64,000 nt of DNA from Paenibacillus sp. (GTDB lineage Bacteria; Bacillota; Bacilli; Paenibacillales; Paenibacillaceae), in assembly GCA_023512345.1 (NCBI GenBank), contig JAILZT010000006.1, positions 124,001 to 188,000 of the forward strand, read 5' to 3'. Position numbers and translations under genes: made by a program. Shown in pieces: positions 1-9,626 of the stretch (position 1 is its first letter; each line of letters opens with the position of its first letter). A model generated the notes under the pieces. It was given only the letters and a program-made list of their open reading frames with translations, did no database searches and was not told the DNA's origin.

Positions 1-197
1 AGAAAAACCTGCAGTACAGCCATCACCAGAAGCAGAATAACTGCAAACGTAGGATTAATCCCTCCGGCGGCTACCGCTGCAAAAGCAATGAGCGTCAATA
101 CAATAGAGAATATAAATACGACAATATGTCTCTGCGGCCCTTCCGGACGGTGACGATGCTTAACACCGTTCCCTTGTGAATGCTGTTCGGTCACCAT
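1..197 (-). CDS. ctaF: Cytochrome c oxidase subunit IV (CtaF), 3' part cut by window edge
   Basis: Small membrane subunit of the caa3-type terminal oxidase. The visible N-terminal 65 residues have a charged, His/Arg-rich start (about residues 1-25, containing HRHRPEGPQRHI), a first membrane helix (VVFIFSIVLTLIAFAAVAAG) and the start of a second helix. The ATG at 197-195 lies four bases after the ctaE stop, as expected for the last gene of a ctaCDEF operon. The C-terminal end lies before base 1. The identification rests on position after subunit III and the helix pattern, because the protein is short and incomplete. Confidence 0.8.
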   Translation of the reverse strand, partial: MVTEQHSQGNGVKHRHRPEGPQRHIVVFIFSIVLTLIAFAAVAAGGINPTFAVILLLVMAVLQVF

Positions 198-201
198 GGC
201 C

Positions 202-828
202 TTAGCCCACCTTTCCAAGCAGGTATACAACCGTGAAGATGAAGACCCATACTACATCGATAAAGTGCCAATACATGGCGGATACATAGACTTTGGGTGC
301 CGTTACAACCGTCAATCCCTTATACCCCAGTTGTATAATCAACAGTGAAATCCAGAGAATTCCGAAAGCAACGTGAGCGCCGTGGAAGCCTACCAACGTA
401 TAGAAAGCCGAGCTGAACGCGCTCGTGGTCATTCCAAATTCCTCATGTCTTACATACTCAGAGAATTCGTAAATTTCCAATCCGAGAAACCCCGCACCGA
501 GAACTACAGTCAGGATCAGCCAGTTCCGAAGTTGGACCGGGTTGTTGCGGTGCATGGCCTGTATAGCGAATACACTAGTTAAACTACTGACTAACAGAAT
601 TAACGTCGCTGCTGCAACAAGCGGGAGATGGAATAGCTCGTTAGCTGATGGCCCATCGTTAGTCTGGTTGCGCAGCGCCAGAAAGGTAGCAAAGAGAGTG
701 CCGAAGAGCACTGCCTCTCCCCCTAAAAATAACCAAAAGGCCAATACTTTGTTGCGACCCTCAGCGGTAGCCTTTTCCGGCTCGTGAGGTAAGGTACCGT
801 TAGCAGCTTCTGCGTGTGCTGTTGTCAT
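202..828 (-). CDS. ctaE: Cytochrome c oxidase subunit III
   Basis: Subunit III of the haem-copper oxidase, 208 aa, about five membrane helices, the usual size of the Bacillus short form, in which the first helices of the mitochondrial protein are carried by subunit I. Family features include the segment around WLFLGGEAVLFGTLFATF (about residues 32-49), the glutamate in the helix ending in LGLEIYEF, and GFHGAHVAFG near residue 150. The ATG follows an AAGGTGAG SD that overlaps the end of ctaD, and only six bases separate the two genes, so translation is probably coupled. Confidence 0.95.
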   Translation of the reverse strand: MTTAHAEAANGTLPHEPEKATAEGRNKVLAFWLFLGGEAVLFGTLFATFLALRNQTNDGPSANELFHLPLVAAATLILLVSSLTSVFAIQAMHRNNPVQLRNWLILTVVLGAGFLGLEIYEFSEYVRHEEFGMTTSAFSSAFYTLVGFHGAHVAFGILWISLLIIQLGYKGLTVVTAPKVYVSAMYWHFIDVVWVFIFTVVYLLGKVG

Positions 829-834
829 GACTTC

Positions 835-2748
835 TCACCTTCCTTCCAGCTCTTCAGGTTCGATGTGCCAGCCGTGATCGTCATACAACGAGCGCACCAG
901 CATAGATCCGAACGTAATGAGAAGTCCAAGTGCAGTTACTAAATAATTATTGAATAAGAAACTCATCAATCCGTTACTGAATTCATCCCGACTGAACATA
1001 AATCCTAATCCAGCGATGAAGATACCCACTGACATCACGAATGGAAGCACCGTTGCGGATGGCATATGAATCGATCCGATTGGTTCAGCCGGTGTCATGG
1101 CTGTATGGCCTGCGGTCTTTTCCTTCCAGAATGCATCAATTCCGCGCACCAGCGGGATTTGCTTGAAGTTGTACTCCGGTGGCGGTGAAGGAATGCTCCA
1201 CTCCAGCGTCCGACCGTCTTCCCAAGGATCATCCGCTGCATCCGCTGGTTTTCTCGAGGTTAAGAAAATATTAGTTAGGAAAATCAACATCCCCACGCCC
1301 ATGAGCCCTGCACCAACCGTACTCACCAGATTCAGCGTGTCAAACTGCTGGTTCGGCAAATACGTAAATACGCGGCGCTGCATTCCCATCAGACCCAGGA
1401 AATGCTGTACAAAGAAAGTTAGATGAAATCCAATGGTAAATGTCCAGAAGGTCCATTTGCCCAACGTTTCACTCAGCATCCGTCCAAACATCTTCGGCCA
1501 CCAATAATGCAAGCCTCCGAACAATCCCAATACCAAACCACCCACAATAACATAGTGAAAATGGGCTACGACGAAATAGGTATCGTGAAATTGGAAGTCG
1601 GCAGGTGCAGATGCAAGCATCACTCCCGTAACACCGCCCATCGTAAAGGTTGGGATAAAGCCTGCTGCGAATAGGTTTGGTGTGGTAAAGCGTACTTGCC
1701 CACCCCACATCGTAAACAACCAGTTAAAAATCTTAATTCCTGTAGGGACTGCAATCAGCATCGTGGATACAGAGAACAGTGCATTCGCTACAGGTCCAAG
1801 ACCTGTGGTGAACATATGATGCGCCCAGACCATGAATCCGAGAAACGCAATCAAGATCGTAGCAAATACCATGGAGCTGTAACCAAAGAGCCGCTTGCGA
1901 GAAAAGGTAGGAATAATCTCCGACATGATTCCGAAAGCCGGGAGAATGAGAATATACACTTCGGGATGCCCGAATATCCAGAAAATATGCTGCCAAAGTA
2001 CCGGACTTCCTCCGGACCCAACCTCGAAGAAGTTAGCATCTAGAATACGGTCAAAGGTAAGCAATACTAGACCCACAGTGATTGCTGGAAAAGCGAATAG
2101 AATAATTGCTGAAGTAATAAAAGTAGCCCAAGCGAACATCGGCATACGCATAAAAGACATTCCTGGTGCACGCATGGTTATAATGGTTGCCAGAAAGTTA
2201 ATCCCGCCGATCAGGGTACCAAGACCCGCTATTTGCAGGCCGATCGTGTAGAAATCCACTCCGTGCGTTGTGCTGTAGGTCGTGCTAGATAAGGGTGCAT
2301 ACGAGGTCCAGCCCGCATCAGGCGCACCGCCCATAATCCAGCTGAGGTTAAGTAATATTCCTCCGAACAGGAAAGTCCAGAAGCCAAGCGCGTTCAGAAA
2401 AGGAAAGGCCACGTCCCGCGCACCAATCTGCAGGGGGATAACGGCATTCATTAATGCAAAGATAATAGGCATAACTCCAAGGAAGATCATTGTCGTTCCA
2501 TGCATCGTTATCAATTCATTGAACGTCTGGGCATCTAAAAAGGTACTCATTGGTTTGATCAGCTGCCAACGGATCAAAAGGGCTTCAATCCCCCCGATAC
2601 CAAAAAATAATCCCCCCGCCCATAGATACAAAATAGCTATTTTCTTATGATCTACAGTTGTAATCCAGTCCATAAGCCCGGTATGACGCTTGACGCTATG
2701 ACCATGCCCTAAAGGCTTGGGTGCGTTAACAGGATGTGCTTGAGCCAA
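835..2748 (-). CDS. ctaD: Cytochrome c oxidase subunit I (caa3 type)
   Basis: Catalytic subunit with low-spin haem and the haem-CuB oxygen-reduction site, 637 aa. Visible ligand motifs are TMHGTTMIF (haem-ligand His near residue 83), GHPEVYILILPAFG near residue 260 (CuB His with the cross-linked Tyr four residues on), AHHMFTTG near 310 (two CuB His), and HFHYVIVGG near 395 (haem ligands). The extra C-terminal helices (about residues 560-625) are typical of caa3 enzymes, in which subunit I has taken over part of subunit III. It lies between ctaC and ctaE on the same strand. Confidence 0.97.
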   Translation of the reverse strand: MAQAHPVNAPKPLGHGHSVKRHTGLMDWITTVDHKKIAILYLWAGGLFFGIGGIEALLIRWQLIKPMSTFLDAQTFNELITMHGTTMIFLGVMPIIFALMNAVIPLQIGARDVAFPFLNALGFWTFLFGGILLNLSWIMGGAPDAGWTSYAPLSSTTYSTTHGVDFYTIGLQIAGLGTLIGGINFLATIITMRAPGMSFMRMPMFAWATFITSAIILFAFPAITVGLVLLTFDRILDANFFEVGSGGSPVLWQHIFWIFGHPEVYILILPAFGIMSEIIPTFSRKRLFGYSSMVFATILIAFLGFMVWAHHMFTTGLGPVANALFSVSTMLIAVPTGIKIFNWLFTMWGGQVRFTTPNLFAAGFIPTFTMGGVTGVMLASAPADFQFHDTYFVVAHFHYVIVGGLVLGLFGGLHYWWPKMFGRMLSETLGKWTFWTFTIGFHLTFFVQHFLGLMGMQRRVFTYLPNQQFDTLNLVSTVGAGLMGVGMLIFLTNIFLTSRKPADAADDPWEDGRTLEWSIPSPPPEYNFKQIPLVRGIDAFWKEKTAGHTAMTPAEPIGSIHMPSATVLPFVMSVGIFIAGLGFMFSRDEFSNGLMSFLFNNYLVTALGLLITFGSMLVRSLYDDHGWHIEPEELEGR

Positions 2749-2795
2749 GGTACTTCCCCCCTCTTCGGATATGCTGCTTGTAATGGGCTAGTTCA

Positions 2796-3839
2796 CTAGT
2801 CCAATGTATAGTTGGCCAGATACTCTGCGATGCCATCGATTTCAACATCACTAAGGCCGAGGTCTTTGGGGTTAGGCATAAGGTTGCCCGGCTTCACACT
2901 CTGAGGGTCATGCAGCCAAGTCTTAAGGTTCTCTTCAATCGGAGCGCCGTCTTCCCGAGTATCATCATTATTCAAAATACCAGCAATAGCTTCACGAGAG
3001 CCGATTCCCGTAAGGTTCGGTCCATTCGCAATCCCCTGATCGCCGACTGCATGGCATTGAAGACATTGATCTTTGAAGGTCTTGGCAAGAGCAGGATCTT
3101 CCGGAAGCACCGCAGGCGCTTTCAAAGAGTCGACCCATTTCGCAAATTCCGCTTCATCAACCGCCTTCACCTTGAATTCCATTAGTCCGTGTGAAGGTCC
3201 ACAGAGTTCCGCGCATTTCCCGCGATATACGCCTTCATTAGGAGCACTGAAGCTGAACCGGTTAATCGTTCCGGCAGGGTTAGTGTCCATTTTACCGGCG
3301 AGTGAGGGTACCCAAAAGGAGTGAAGTACATCCTTGGTTTCAAGTTCCAAAGCAATGTCTTTCCCGGTAGGGATAACGAGATCCTGAGCTGTGGTTACAC
3401 CTAAGTCCGTGTACTCGAACTCCCACCAAAATTGATGGGCAGTAACTTTTACCTTCACAGCATTCTTGTCATTGGAGTGATCATTACCGAAAGCAAAAAC
3501 CTGCTGTACGGTTGGAACAGCCAATACAATTACGAGAATTAATGGTATCACTGTCCAGAGAATTTCCAGTTTGAAACTGCCTTCAACCTGCTCCGGAATT
3601 TCAGTCTGTCCCGGCTTCCTACGGAACCTGATCATAACGTAAGCTGCGATAGCAAATACAATTAACAGCACAACGATCATGATCGAGATCGACAGCTTAA
3701 TGAGCCCAAAAGAGCTTTCCGCTACAGGCCCTTGAGGTCTTAGCACCGATAAGTCTTCGCGGCCGCAACCTGCAAGAAAGAGTCCGAATACTGTCATCAT
3801 GGGAAGGAGTCGCTTTACAGCCTGCCACGTTTTCATCAT
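2796..3839 (-). CDS. ctaC: Cytochrome c oxidase subunit II with fused cytochrome c domain (lipoprotein)
   Basis: Electron-entry subunit of a caa3 oxidase, 347 aa from the chosen start. It has a lipoprotein signal (FGLFLAGC, lipidated Cys about 25), two membrane helices, and a periplasm-facing cupredoxin domain with the CuA motif CAELCGPSHGLM near residues 210-221. A C-terminal cytochrome c domain carries CLQCH near 256 and a Met ligand in NLMPNP near 320. The open frame extends upstream to 3938, but that start sits inside the predicted -35 box, so the ATG at 3839 (MMKTW, with GGGG eight bases upstream) is preferred; MKRGRS at 3857 is the alternative. First gene of the cta operon. Confidence 0.95.
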   Translation of the reverse strand: MMKTWQAVKRLLPMMTVFGLFLAGCGREDLSVLRPQGPVAESSFGLIKLSISIMIVVLLIVFAIAAYVMIRFRRKPGQTEIPEQVEGSFKLEILWTVIPLILVIVLAVPTVQQVFAFGNDHSNDKNAVKVKVTAHQFWWEFEYTDLGVTTAQDLVIPTGKDIALELETKDVLHSFWVPSLAGKMDTNPAGTINRFSFSAPNEGVYRGKCAELCGPSHGLMEFKVKAVDEAEFAKWVDSLKAPAVLPEDPALAKTFKDQCLQCHAVGDQGIANGPNLTGIGSREAIAGILNNDDTREDGAPIEENLKTWLHDPQSVKPGNLMPNPKDLGLSDVEIDGIAEYLANYTLD

Positions 3840-3909
3840 TGATCTACCCCGCTTCATCCCGATTTCTAAGATTATTTCATCTGTCCTGTCAATTATAACA
3901 ATCACTATT

Positions 3910-3938
3910 AATATAAGATTAAGGGGGTCTTTTGTCAA
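3910..3938 (-). promoter_or_regulatory. SigA-type promoter of the ctaCDEF operon
   Basis: On the minus strand, a consensus TTGACA (3938-3933), a 17-base spacer and TATATT (3915-3910). Predicted transcription start is near 3903, leaving a leader of about 65 bases before ctaC. Confidence 0.75.
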
Positions 3939-3940
3939 TC

Positions 3941-3960
3941 GTTCACAACTAGTTCACAAA
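3941..3960 (-). promoter_or_regulatory. Tandem ResD-like sites upstream of ctaC
   Basis: Minus strand carries TTTGTGAAC and GTTGTGAAC, 11 bp apart (one helical turn), ending just upstream of the -35 box. The Bacillus subtilis ResD consensus is TTTGTGAAT, and ResD activates cta genes there. Spacing and position suit an activator. Assignment is by similarity to that consensus only. Confidence 0.55.
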
Positions 3961-3999
3961 GTGTTCTAAATTGAAAAAAGTCCTTGTCCCACCTCAATT

Positions 4000-4013
4000 T
4001 GCAATCGCTTTCA
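4000..4013 (-). promoter_or_regulatory. cre-like site (CcpA) upstream of ctaC
   Basis: Minus-strand TGAAAGCGATTGCA matches the cre consensus TGWAANCGNTNWCA at 13 of 14 positions. It lies about 65 bp upstream of the -35 box. Catabolite control of cta genes is known in Bacillus subtilis; here it is inferred. Confidence 0.45.
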
Positions 4014-4135
4014 GAAAACGCAAACAACATTTTTAGCATTTCAAAAACTCTTATTCTCCTAATTTTCGCTACTATTCTATTTGACAATTTGGTGATTTTT
4101 GAAACCACACAGCTAATTCCCTTATAAATTTACAT

Positions 4136-4179
4136 ACAAAAATAACCGATCCTGGGCAGCAAGCCGCCCGGGCACGGTT
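4136..4179 (-). terminator. Rho-independent terminator after the 62-aa gene
   Basis: Minus strand reads AACCG, a GC-rich hairpin (CCCGGGCGGC / GCTGCCCAGG) and CGGTT, followed by ATTTTTG. It lies about 80 bp beyond the stop at 4259. Confidence 0.6.
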
Positions 4180-4258
4180 TATGAGAATCCTCATGGATGA
4201 TATACATAAAATGATCTCGCCAAAAGAAAGCGTGCAGGTGGACTGTTCTCCTTTTTCT

Positions 4259-4447
4259 TCAGGAGACGGATGAATTCATCCTTACCAGTTCATGCTCCAC
4301 AACCAGGGTCAGCTCTTCTTCATAGCCTCCCGTTATCCGATATTTACGGACGTATTCTTTTACGAATTTCTTGGGATCTTTGGGCCGGAAAATGCGTGTC
4401 ATTTCCCGTAGACTTTCCTTGACTTCGTTATGACCTTTACTTGCCAT
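4259..4447 (-). CDS. Small conserved-looking protein, 62 aa, unknown function
   Basis: A short, charged protein without signal peptide or membrane helix. The start at 4447 (MASKGHNEVKES) has a strong SD, GGGAGGG, and is preferred over the longer open frame to 4588, whose extra 47 residues lack an SD. The body is Lys/Arg/Glu rich (for example KDPKKFVKEYVRKYRITGG) and ends in EHELVRMNSSVS. I do not recognise the family. It is monocistronic, with a terminator about 80 bp downstream. Confidence 0.6.
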   Translation of the reverse strand: MASKGHNEVKESLREMTRIFRPKDPKKFVKEYVRKYRITGGYEEELTLVVEHELVRMNSSVS

Positions 4448-4910
4448 GATCAGTTCCCTCCCAAAACATTGAAAATGAATGCTCCGTTGCAGAGAATGCA
4501 TGATGAAAAGTGCGCCGTAACTTCGAAATGCAAGTAAGTATCCACTAACATACATTGCTTGCACTATCCGTCCTAGACATGTTCTCAAGCTGAGGACTTG
4601 AATACCATCATAAGTCGGTGAAGCAGGTTCGTCGTGATTTGGGCTGAAAGTTTAAGATGTCCTTAAAAGGTCATCTTGACACTATAGTTACCCTAAGAGC
4701 CAAAAACTGAATCACTCCTTTGGGGCCTTATCGTTATATTGTATCATATTCCAACTCAACTTCCACCTTTCCTTGTAAATTGTGCTCATCGGAAATATTT
4801 TTTTATTTTGCTCCGAAACCTATAAGATTTCCCATAACCTTAAAACCACATACTTTGCCTTCTCAACTCATAGCTTTTAAGAGGAGCCAAGCCATAAGGA
4901 GAGTGAGTGT
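4448..4910. other. Intergenic region, no gene seen
   Basis: 463 bp between divergent genes. Short frames here lack SDs. One weak stem is visible near 4656-4680 (AAGATG ... CATCTT). The right end must hold the promoter of the 4911 gene; no clear -35/-10 pair was picked out. Confidence 0.4.
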
Positions 4911-5249
4911 ATGTCCCCGTTTAGATCATCCACTGGATTGCCTGACAATATTGCCGGTGCACTATGTTACTTCTTCCCGTTTATAGGAGGGATCGTCTTT
5001 CTCGCTTTGGAGAAACGGAGCCGTTTCGTTATGTTTCATGCCCTGCAGTCCCTGCTTGTTTTTGGAATCCTGATGATCAGCCATGTACTTGGCTCGCTTT
5101 TCCCTTTACTCGGTCCCATGTTGTCCGCTTTGATTTTTCTGTGCAGCTTTGCCGTTTGGCTATTGATGATTTACCACGCCCTTCGCGGCAAGTGGTATAG
5201 ACTTCCATGGGTAGGGCAGATCGCAGAACGACAACTTCACCATTTGTAA
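4911..5249 (+). CDS. Small membrane protein, DUF4870/Tic20-like
   Basis: 112 aa with an AAGGAGAG SD. The opening SSTGLPDNIAGALCYFFPFIGGIVFLALEK, with its 'N-x-x-G-A-L-C-Y-F' helix followed by residues resembling 'RFVMFHALQSL', fits the DUF4870 pattern of short proteins with three membrane helices (about residues 12-30, 45-65 and 72-92). Function of the family is unknown. The last 43 bases overlap an upstream extension of the next open frame, but that gene probably starts at 5354, so the two genes are about 100 bp apart and may be co-transcribed. Confidence 0.65.
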   Translation: MSPFRSSTGLPDNIAGALCYFFPFIGGIVFLALEKRSRFVMFHALQSLLVFGILMISHVLGSLFPLLGPMLSALIFLCSFAVWLLMIYHALRGKWYRLPWVGQIAERQLHHL

Positions 5250-5353
5250 CTCACGCGCGGTCTCCCAACACACGGAAAATGATTCCCTTTTGCCATACCA
5301 CTCCTTACAATGGTTATAAGATAACATTGAATTTATTAGGAGCTGGAGAGAAC

Positions 5354-6313
5354 ATGTATTTATTCATTATAAATTCACGTTCCGGCGGAGGTGCCGGGGG
5401 GCGTACATGGAACATCGTGCAAGGACTGTTACGGGATCGTCAGGTACGATATGAGACCCTGTTTACACATAATGCGAAGGAAGCCGAGCACAGCGTATTG
5501 CAAGCGCTGCAGCAGCATGAAGATTGGAGCGCGGCAGTTGTCATTGGCGGGGATGGAACCATCCACAGTATCCTTGGAGCCCTAAGCCACAAGGGTATTC
5601 CCTTGGCTGTGATTCCCGCTGGTTCGGGCAATGATACTGCCCGAGGCTTCGGCATTCCATTGGAGCCTGAGGCAGCCCTGGAGGCGGCCCTCAGCAACCT
5701 CTGCTACGAAGCAGACCTTCTATCCTCTGCGGCTGGATTTACGCTGACCGCTGTTGCCAGCGGGTTCGATGCCCAGGTGGCAGAGAACGTGAATGCAAGC
5801 CGCTACAAGCGCCTGTGCAACGCGATTGGAGCGGGTCAGCTGGCTTATATCATCGGCATATTACATACGCTGATCACGTTTAAGCCATGCCGGGTTAGTG
5901 TGGCCTGCGACGGTAATGAGCATGTCTACGACAAGGCTTGGCTCGTCTCGGTCTGCAACCTGCCGAGCTATGGCGGCGGGCTGCTGATCTGCCCGCAGGC
6001 GAAGGCCGATGACGGCCTGCTCGACGTCTGCGTCGTGCACGGGTGCAGCCGCGGGCAGTTGCTGCGGCTGTTCCCGACGGTATTGAAGGGCAAGCATGTC
6101 GCGCTGCCCTTCGTGTCTATGCTGCGCGGACGAAGCGTAGCCGTCCACTTCGCAGAAGCAAGGCATGCCATCGGTGACGGCGAGAGCCTTGGTGTCGAAG
6201 CTCTCGCCGTGCGCTGTGAGCCTGGAGCTCTTCGGGTACTGTCACCTCTTGCTCCAAGCATTGTGCTCCCAGAAGCTGACGACACGTTCTCTAGTGAGGC
6301 ATGCGGGAGCTAA
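5354..6313 (+). CDS. Diacylglycerol/lipid kinase family protein (DgkB/YegS/BmrU type)
   Basis: Soluble lipid kinase fold with an N-terminal DAGK catalytic domain, 319 aa. Nucleotide-binding motifs are visible: NSRSGGGAG near residue 7, IGGDGTIH near 65 and PAGSGNDTARG near 88. The C-terminal half (about 130-310) fits the beta-sandwich domain of the family. The ATG at 5354 (MYLFIINSRSG) has GGAG upstream and begins at the conserved first strand; the open frame reaches back to 5207 without SD. Substrate cannot be told from sequence. G+C is noticeably higher around 5940-6120 than in neighbours. Confidence 0.85.
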   Translation: MYLFIINSRSGGGAGGRTWNIVQGLLRDRQVRYETLFTHNAKEAEHSVLQALQQHEDWSAAVVIGGDGTIHSILGALSHKGIPLAVIPAGSGNDTARGFGIPLEPEAALEAALSNLCYEADLLSSAAGFTLTAVASGFDAQVAENVNASRYKRLCNAIGAGQLAYIIGILHTLITFKPCRVSVACDGNEHVYDKAWLVSVCNLPSYGGGLLICPQAKADDGLLDVCVVHGCSRGQLLRLFPTVLKGKHVALPFVSMLRGRSVAVHFAEARHAIGDGESLGVEALAVRCEPGALRVLSPLAPSIVLPEADDTFSSEACGS

Positions 6314-6345
6314 GCCTGAGTTTTCTACTCTTTACCATAACAAAT

Positions 6346-6392
6346 AAGCCGGAAACGAGGCATGTAATGCCCTTAGTTTCCGGCTTGTTTTG
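6346..6392. terminator. Bidirectional terminator between the lipid kinase and xpt
   Basis: Perfect 11-bp stem AAGCCGGAAAC (6346-6356) / GTTTCCGGCTT (6376-6386), with GTTTTGT on the plus side and ATTTGTT on the minus side. The genes converge here, so it serves both. Confidence 0.8.
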
Positions 6393-6415
6393 TCAGAAGC
6401 ATAAATTCATCAACA

Positions 6416-7021
<606 letters not shown>

Positions 7022-7044
7022 CTAAATGAACCCTTACACCCGCA

Positions 7045-7350
7045 TTAAATGCCAGTTGGCCTCTGCGGAAGCAGATTTCCAATAAGAGACTTTAATTCTC
7101 GGTCCTCTTTGAAATCTTCTTCCCCCGTGTCGAAGCTTGTGATTCTGATTGATGAGTATTTGTCCCGCGAATTCACCGGCTTAAAGACCAGCTTCTCCCG
7201 ATCTGCCAAAGTCACATCAAACTTCATATCCTTGAACATCTCAATCAGTTGACTCTCAGTAGGTTTTGATCCCTTATCCAGGAACAGCAAACCACGCAGC
7301 TCCTTGGGACCATCCGAATGCAGGACCTCAAAATGAACAATACACTCCAC
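7045..7350 (-). CDS. Hypothetical protein, about 101 aa
   Basis: A small acidic/basic mixed protein without membrane segments; family not recognised. It begins ECIVHFEVLHSDGPKEL. Two starts compete: TTG at 7356 and GTG at 7350. The SD GGAGGTGA is only one base from the TTG but seven from the GTG, so the GTG is chosen. It lies 41 bp upstream of xpt on the same strand and 41 bp downstream of the TrmB-type regulator, so the genes from 9026 down to 6416 may form one transcription unit. Confidence 0.6.
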   Translation of the reverse strand: MECIVHFEVLHSDGPKELRGLLFLDKGSKPTESQLIEMFKDMKFDVTLADREKLVFKPVNSRDKYSSIRITSFDTGEEDFKEDRELKSLIGNLLPQRPTGI

Positions 7351-7391
7351 CCTCAATTCACCTCCTATAATAGTGTTAACAGTTATCCTAC

Positions 7392-8210
7392 TTATTCTTC
7401 GTTCTCCTCAAGATTCTCATCCTGATCATGCATTACATATTTACGATAGATGTTACCGTAACGTTCCCCATAACGTCTTTCCAACTCGGGGCCCATATCC
7501 TGTTCTAGTTCAAACAGCACCATCTCTTGCGTGAAATGATTCAATAGCAGTTCTACAAGCACTGGATGCTCCGTTACGACCGCCTGTACAGCTCCATCCT
7601 CATAACGCATGCCTAACATGCACCAGCTTCGGTCAATGACGAACGAGAACTTGCGCCCATCCTTCCGCGCCACGCCCCCATCAAGTGGCGGCCAGGCCGG
7701 ATAAGGAACAGGGCCTGCGTTGCCGCCGTCAAATGCCCACAGCAGCTTCACACCACGCAATTCAGCCTGTTCTAACTCATTACGGAAAAGGGACGCTTCC
7801 TCCCTCCATACATCAACTACGATCTCCCGCTTAGCAGAATTCAACTGCCGTACTAGAGTACCTAGTACATTGCGTTCTCCTTCTAAATTGTAAAAAGAAG
7901 GGCTGACGGGTCCGCCGCGAGGCATTTCACTTTCCACGAAGTGCAAGGACGCTTGAACACGGCCGGAAATCATTAGCGCCAATTCCTCTGGATTCAGCAC
8001 GCTGTACCGTGCAGGCTCCCCTTCCCCACAACGCACATATCCTTGCTGGGTCAGACGTTGAAGTGCCGCATACACATTCGATCTTGATACTCCCAGCTGC
8101 TTGGCAACCTCGTAACCTGATGCTTGGCCCTTGGCCGCAAGCTCGACCATAATTTTGGACTCCATTTCAGTGAAGCCCAGATTGCGCAGATGCAGCAGCA
8201 ACTGTTCCAT
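7392..8210 (-). CDS. TrmB-family transcriptional regulator
   Basis: Predicted DNA-binding regulator, 272 aa. An N-terminal winged helix (about residues 5-75: LGFTEMESKIMVELAAKGQ, then YEVAKQLGVSRSNVYAALQRL) is typical of TrmB proteins, followed by a C-terminal phospholipase-D-like sensor domain (about 110-240). In the family this domain usually binds sugars or other small molecules. The last 30 residues are very acidic (ENLEENEE). Start ATG has AGGGGG about 10 bases upstream. The zinc-ribbon gene ends 33 bp upstream. The target is unknown. Confidence 0.8.
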   Translation of the reverse strand: MEQLLLHLRNLGFTEMESKIMVELAAKGQASGYEVAKQLGVSRSNVYAALQRLTQQGYVRCGEGEPARYSVLNPEELALMISGRVQASLHFVESEMPRGGPVSPSFYNLEGERNVLGTLVRQLNSAKREIVVDVWREEASLFRNELEQAELRGVKLLWAFDGGNAGPVPYPAWPPLDGGVARKDGRKFSFVIDRSWCMLGMRYEDGAVQAVVTEHPVLVELLLNHFTQEMVLFELEQDMGPELERRYGERYGNIYRKYVMHDQDENLEENEE

Positions 8211-8243
8211 ACTCGTTGTCCCCCTAAGATGACTGACTCTTGC

Positions 8244-9026
8244 CTAGATTTGTTCCGATCCGCAGCGCGGACACCACATGGAACCCTTTGGTAAATCGAC
8301 TCGGCAAATCTGGCATTTCACCATATCTTTTGTTTCCGAGTTCACTTGATCAGATTCCACGAATTCACTTGCTTTCCAGTCCCGTATACGCTGGTCAAGC
8401 TCCAGCTGTCTTTCCCGCTCACGTTCCAGCTCATCGGCATGCTGGAGTTCACGCTTTGAATCTTGAACATTCACAGCGTAATCCTCAAGGGGAAGCGGAA
8501 GCTCTTCTTCATGATCCAGAACCTCTTCATAATTAAATGAATGCTCCTCTTCATACGCAGGCTCCGCTTCTTGGTCCGAATCCACTTGCGCTGTATATAC
8601 TAGAGTTTCCTCCGGATCCACTCTCCGCGGAGAATACTGTTGTCCGGGTACTGAAGCCGTCTTCACTTTAGCTTCTGACTCCAACTTCCGCCCGCAACTT
8701 GGACAGAAATTGGCATCGAGCGCAACGATATGTCCGCATTTGCACAAACGTTCATTTTTCAGTTCGGCAATATGTGTTCGCACACTATCAATTTCCTCCT
8801 GAAGCTTAGAGCAGACCCGTGAAATCTCAAGCATTTCACCTTCAGCAAGCGACATATCCCTTGAACGATATCCCTCGTAAAAGATCTTTCCCATTTTCAT
8901 AAATTCAATTTCCATCTCATGTTCAATGTCTGAGATCCGGCTGTTCAGCTTGCCGATTTCCACAGAGCTTTGCGCTTTCTCGGTAACCCTACTGGCACCG
9001 TCTTTGATGCGCTGTAATAAATTCAT
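8244..9026 (-). CDS. Coiled-coil protein with two zinc ribbons
   Basis: 260 aa from the ATG at 9026, which has an ideal AGGAGG and eight-base spacer; the open frame to 9083 lacks one. N-terminal region (about 1-95) is a predicted coiled coil (QRIKDGASRVTEKAQ, then RISDIEHEMEIEF). The first zinc ribbon near residue 100 is CKCGHIVALDANFCPSCG and the second is C-terminal (CQICRVDLPKGSMWCPRCG). The middle is acidic and Glu-rich (LDHEEELPLPLED). The paired ribbons suggest a protein or nucleic-acid scaffold. No function is assigned; it may be co-transcribed with the TrmB-type regulator. Confidence 0.7.
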   Translation of the reverse strand: MNLLQRIKDGASRVTEKAQSSVEIGKLNSRISDIEHEMEIEFMKMGKIFYEGYRSRDMSLAEGEMLEISRVCSKLQEEIDSVRTHIAELKNERLCKCGHIVALDANFCPSCGRKLESEAKVKTASVPGQQYSPRRVDPEETLVYTAQVDSDQEAEPAYEEEHSFNYEEVLDHEEELPLPLEDYAVNVQDSKRELQHADELERERERQLELDQRIRDWKASEFVESDQVNSETKDMVKCQICRVDLPKGSMWCPRCGSEQI

Positions 9027-9226
9027 TAGTAGTTCCTCCTTCTCCACAGTGAGAATAGGCAAATTATATTCATGTATTAACACGAATTAACCCTTTTGCG
9101 CCCCGGGCAATGCCGGAAACGTGACTCTATCATACCAAATGTATCGAATAGATTCATTATTTGTCGTTCTGTGTATAATAGTTAAAGTGATTTTGGCGAA
9201 CCTTATCGTAAAAAGGAGGGATCACC

Positions 9227-9604
9227 TTGGCAGCACATCCAGATAAACAACAGTATTTCATATCTATAACCCACGGGCTGATTCAAACGGTTCGAAACGA
9301 GACCGGAGAGTTTGAGGTTTGGCTTACGGATGAGGAATTGACCGTTCTGAATGACCGTCTAAAAGCATTGGAACAGGATGATGAGTACAGCTTCCGGCGT
9401 GCCGTAGTTCCTTACAAATCAGCCGATCATGATGATGGCGTTGATCAGTTCGACGATAAGACCATCAAGGTATATGAATACTTACGTCAGCACGGGACAA
9501 ATGAGACCCAAAAAACAATTGATGAGCTGGGCGTAATACCCAAACTTGAAAATACAGGATATCAAGACATAGGGTATGGAGACGGATCTCCTACCAATAA
9601 ATAA
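9227..9604 (+). CDS. Hypothetical protein, 125 aa
   Basis: Soluble, acidic protein beginning AAHPDKQQYFISITHG and ending YGDGSPTNK, without recognisable domains. The TTG start follows AAAAGGAGGG with six bases between, a strong site. It is transcribed away from the zinc-ribbon gene across a 200-bp divergent gap and precedes the alarmone synthetase gene with a terminator-like hairpin between them. Confidence 0.65.
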   Translation: MAAHPDKQQYFISITHGLIQTVRNETGEFEVWLTDEELTVLNDRLKALEQDDEYSFRRAVVPYKSADHDDGVDQFDDKTIKVYEYLRQHGTNETQKTIDELGVIPKLENTGYQDIGYGDGSPTNK

Positions 9605-9626
9605 ATATTATTACTCACAAATCACA

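Noticed and set aside
3840..3938. N-terminal extension of ctaC to 3938
   Set aside because: The extended start lies inside the predicted -35 box, and the lipoprotein signal begins near 3839.
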